Shown here: positions 62,691 through 64,000 of the stretch, one piece after another | How positions within the stretch are numbered: position 1 is the first letter of the stretch | Layout of the letters: every line of letters begins with the position of its first letter | Source: Bin80 sp965203305 | Lineage (GTDB): Bacteria; Bacteroidota; Rhodothermia; Rhodothermales; Bin80 | Direction of reading: 5' to 3' | Length of the DNA: 64,000 nucleotides | NCBI GenBank assembly: GCA_965203305.1 | Contig: OZ241874.1 | Location: 806,001 to 870,000, forward strand | Notes under the pieces: generated by a model | Databases searched by the model: none | The model's input: the letters and a program-made list of their open reading frames with translations, nothing else | Told to the model about the DNA's origin: nothing | Position numbers and translations under genes: made by a program

Positions 62691-63131
62691 TTATGCGCAG
62701 CAAACGGAGTTTGTTAGTAAATGCTTGTGCTCTGGTCTTGAATAAACTCGTCCCCGTGGATGGTCAATCAGTTGCTTGTTCTTGAAATCCTGATGTAGGG
62801 CCTTGTCCATTGAGTACAGCAGGCGTGCACCACTGATTTGCGCTAAGGCAATAATATGATGGTCATTGGACATGCAGTTTCCGCCCTTTTCAAGACATTC
62901 TTTTTTGGCATCGACTTTATTTCCATCTTCAAGTCTGAGCCATCCATATTTCTGCGCTATGATTACCCATTCCCTGAATTTGCGCGACTTTGAAATCTCG
63001 TCTCCGAACTGGGCTCCGCCTACTACTAAACGCCCATTACCACTTTTTACCCATTTCAGAAACTGTTTTCCTGCTTTGGATTTACCTCCGAATACCTCGT
63101 GGATAGCATTTACGTCAAGAATTGCACACAT
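62691..63131 (-). CDS. PIN-domain nuclease-like protein, module copy 3
   Basis: 146 aa. D6 is kept in LDVNAIHEVFG, along with SNDHHIIALAQ. The last acidic motif reads YSMDKALHQDF, so one of its two Asp is Ala. The central region is the most divergent of the three. The last ~36 residues are identical to copy 2. It starts directly after the ATPase stop (TAAATG). Confidence 0.72.
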   Translation of the reverse strand: MCAILDVNAIHEVFGGKSKAGKQFLKWVKSGNGRLVVGGAQFGDEISKSRKFREWVIIAQKYGWLRLEDGNKVDAKKECLEKGGNCMSNDHHIIALAQISGARLLYSMDKALHQDFKNKQLIDHPRGRVYSRPEHKHLLTNSVCCA

Positions 63132-64000
63132 TTATATCCCCAAAGATCTCGCCGTTTCCTCCATGAAAAATCTACCATAACTCGCTGGTGCGTCAAGAAC
63201 ATTTCCCAACTTATCTATCCTGATTGCGTGAATCTGGACATTCAGTCCCTTCTGCTCGAAGAACAGAATGGAGACATCTTCAGGATTTAGCCCTATTTTG
63301 CCGTCGCGTACATCCATGCGAATTCGATTGATCAAATGGTCTCCATGTGTCTCAACTACCAACTGCCTTCCTTGGGCTGCAACTTCACATAGCAGGGTTC
63401 CCAGAGTAGCCTGGGCCTTGGGATGAAGATGTACCTCAGGTTGCTGTAGCAGTAACATATGAGTGTTTTCTGGCAGCAAGAGTTCTGTCAGAATAGGCAG
63501 GATCTGACTAATTCCATATCCCACATCCGTTAAATCTTGCTTTATTCCTTTTCGCTTTCGCTTCTCGTCGAATCTTCGAACTTGGATTTGAAATGGAGCA
63601 TTTCCTGACTCGCCCAAACGATTGACATTAATTTCGTTGAAAATTCCGGCAGATTTCCCAAAGCGTTCCAATTCATTCTTGAGTAAGCTCCATGTACGCT
63701 CATCCCTACTGGCCAGCCTAGCCAAGAGCATGGGAACATGACTTCCTTCGGGGTCACGGAACCGAGGGACCGGATCATATGTGCGTTTTGGCTTGGATCG
63801 AACTGGTGCACTTGCAGATGGTCGTTGATTCTGACGTAGCTTATCCCTGCGCCTGAACTTTTTGATTGAATCAACGTCCAGTTCTTTAAATTGGGGAGCC
63901 CCGTTCAGTGGACTGAATTCTTCATGCGGCACTTCCCGATCAGAAAAATATAGACTAGGGAAAATAAAAGGTAACATTCTTCCCAGAGTAGTTAATGACA
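63132..64000 (-). CDS. AAA_21/DUF3696-like ATPase, module copy 3 (5' part outside the window)
   Basis: C-terminal ~289 codons; the frame stays open to the right edge, and the Met at 63977 is internal. It has DVGYGISQILPILTELLLP, the Walker B-like LLLQQPEVHLHP, and VETHGDHLINRIRMDVRDG. This last motif is the canonical ETH form; copies 1 and 2 have EPH. It suggests copy 3 is closest to the ancestral state. The beginning is missing, so Walker A cannot be checked. Confidence 0.72.
   Translation of the reverse strand, partial: SLTTLGRMLPFIFPSLYFSDREVPHEEFSPLNGAPQFKELDVDSIKKFRRRDKLRQNQRPSASAPVRSKPKRTYDPVPRFRDPEGSHVPMLLARLASRDERTWSLLKNELERFGKSAGIFNEINVNRLGESGNAPFQIQVRRFDEKRKRKGIKQDLTDVGYGISQILPILTELLLPENTHMLLLQQPEVHLHPKAQATLGTLLCEVAAQGRQLVVETHGDHLINRIRMDVRDGKIGLNPEDVSILFFEQKGLNVQIHAIRIDKLGNVLDAPASYGRFFMEETARSLGI

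Noticed and set aside
57568..64000. Assignment of the ATPase-PIN locus to Septu, Gabija or PARIS
   Set aside because: No HNH, UvrD or TOPRIM partner is present; the partner has PIN-type acidic residues instead.

Overview
The window looks like the chromosome of a Bacteroidota-type bacterium close to the Rhodothermia/Balneolia group. The evidence is a giant secreted protein ending in a type IX secretion (T9SS) sorting tail of the NYPNPFNPST kind, a Bacteroidota -7 promoter box (TAnnTTTG) at about 6.6 kb, six-bladed beta-propeller and Sel1-repeat exported proteins, and roughly even base composition. No rRNA, tRNA or CRISPR was recognised. The taxonomic placement is inference.

Layout. 1-4.6 kb: 5' part of a giant secreted protein gene (minus strand, running off the left edge) whose signal-peptide codons contain a G10 tract. 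5-11.2 kb: a DtxR/MntR-type regulator, arginase, and an ABC exporter - RNase Z - ABC exporter operon. 11.3-13.5 kb: an arsenic methylation/arsenosugar operon (arsM, CxxC peroxidase-like gene, arsS). 13.9-15.9 kb: a beta-propeller lipoprotein and a thioredoxin-like protein. 16.9-20.8 kb: a Mn/Zn ABC importer whose two permeases both carry C-terminal winged-helix tails. 20.8-31.5 kb (minus): an RND efflux pump, then mpl and ccmF, as one tightly packed operon. 31.9-35.1 kb: an AAA ATPase bracketed by a 16-bp inverted repeat, and a Sel1 protein. 35.3-42 kb: manC, ugd, an SLC13-type transporter and an MFS transporter. 42.6-47.8 kb: a second giant secreted protein, paralogous to the first, in inverted orientation, with a G11 tract at the same place. 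49-57 kb: sulfate activation (sat-cysC) and sugar-nucleotide genes (wbpA, wbpB, wbpE, wbpD), a glycosyltransferase and a DUF2400 gene. 57.5-64 kb: three tandem copies of a two-gene module, an AAA_21/DUF3696-like ATPase followed by a PIN-domain nuclease, separated by near-identical 780-bp spacers.

Two systems stand out. First, the two giant surface proteins look like phase-variable (contingency) loci. With G10 the first is in frame with a normal signal peptide. With G11 the second is out of frame with its natural upstream start. They also form a large inverted repeat around 38 kb of DNA. Second, the tandem ATPase-PIN modules look like a mosaic, diversifying defence or toxin-type locus: the non-coding spacers and gene ends are almost identical between copies, while the gene interiors have diverged strongly.

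The gaps hold at least two families of small MITE-like elements (about 90 bp and 289 bp, both with inverted ends) and IS21-type istB remnants. The 47.8-49.3 kb and 57-64 kb regions therefore look like accessory DNA, and most of the remainder looks like core metabolism, envelope and export functions.
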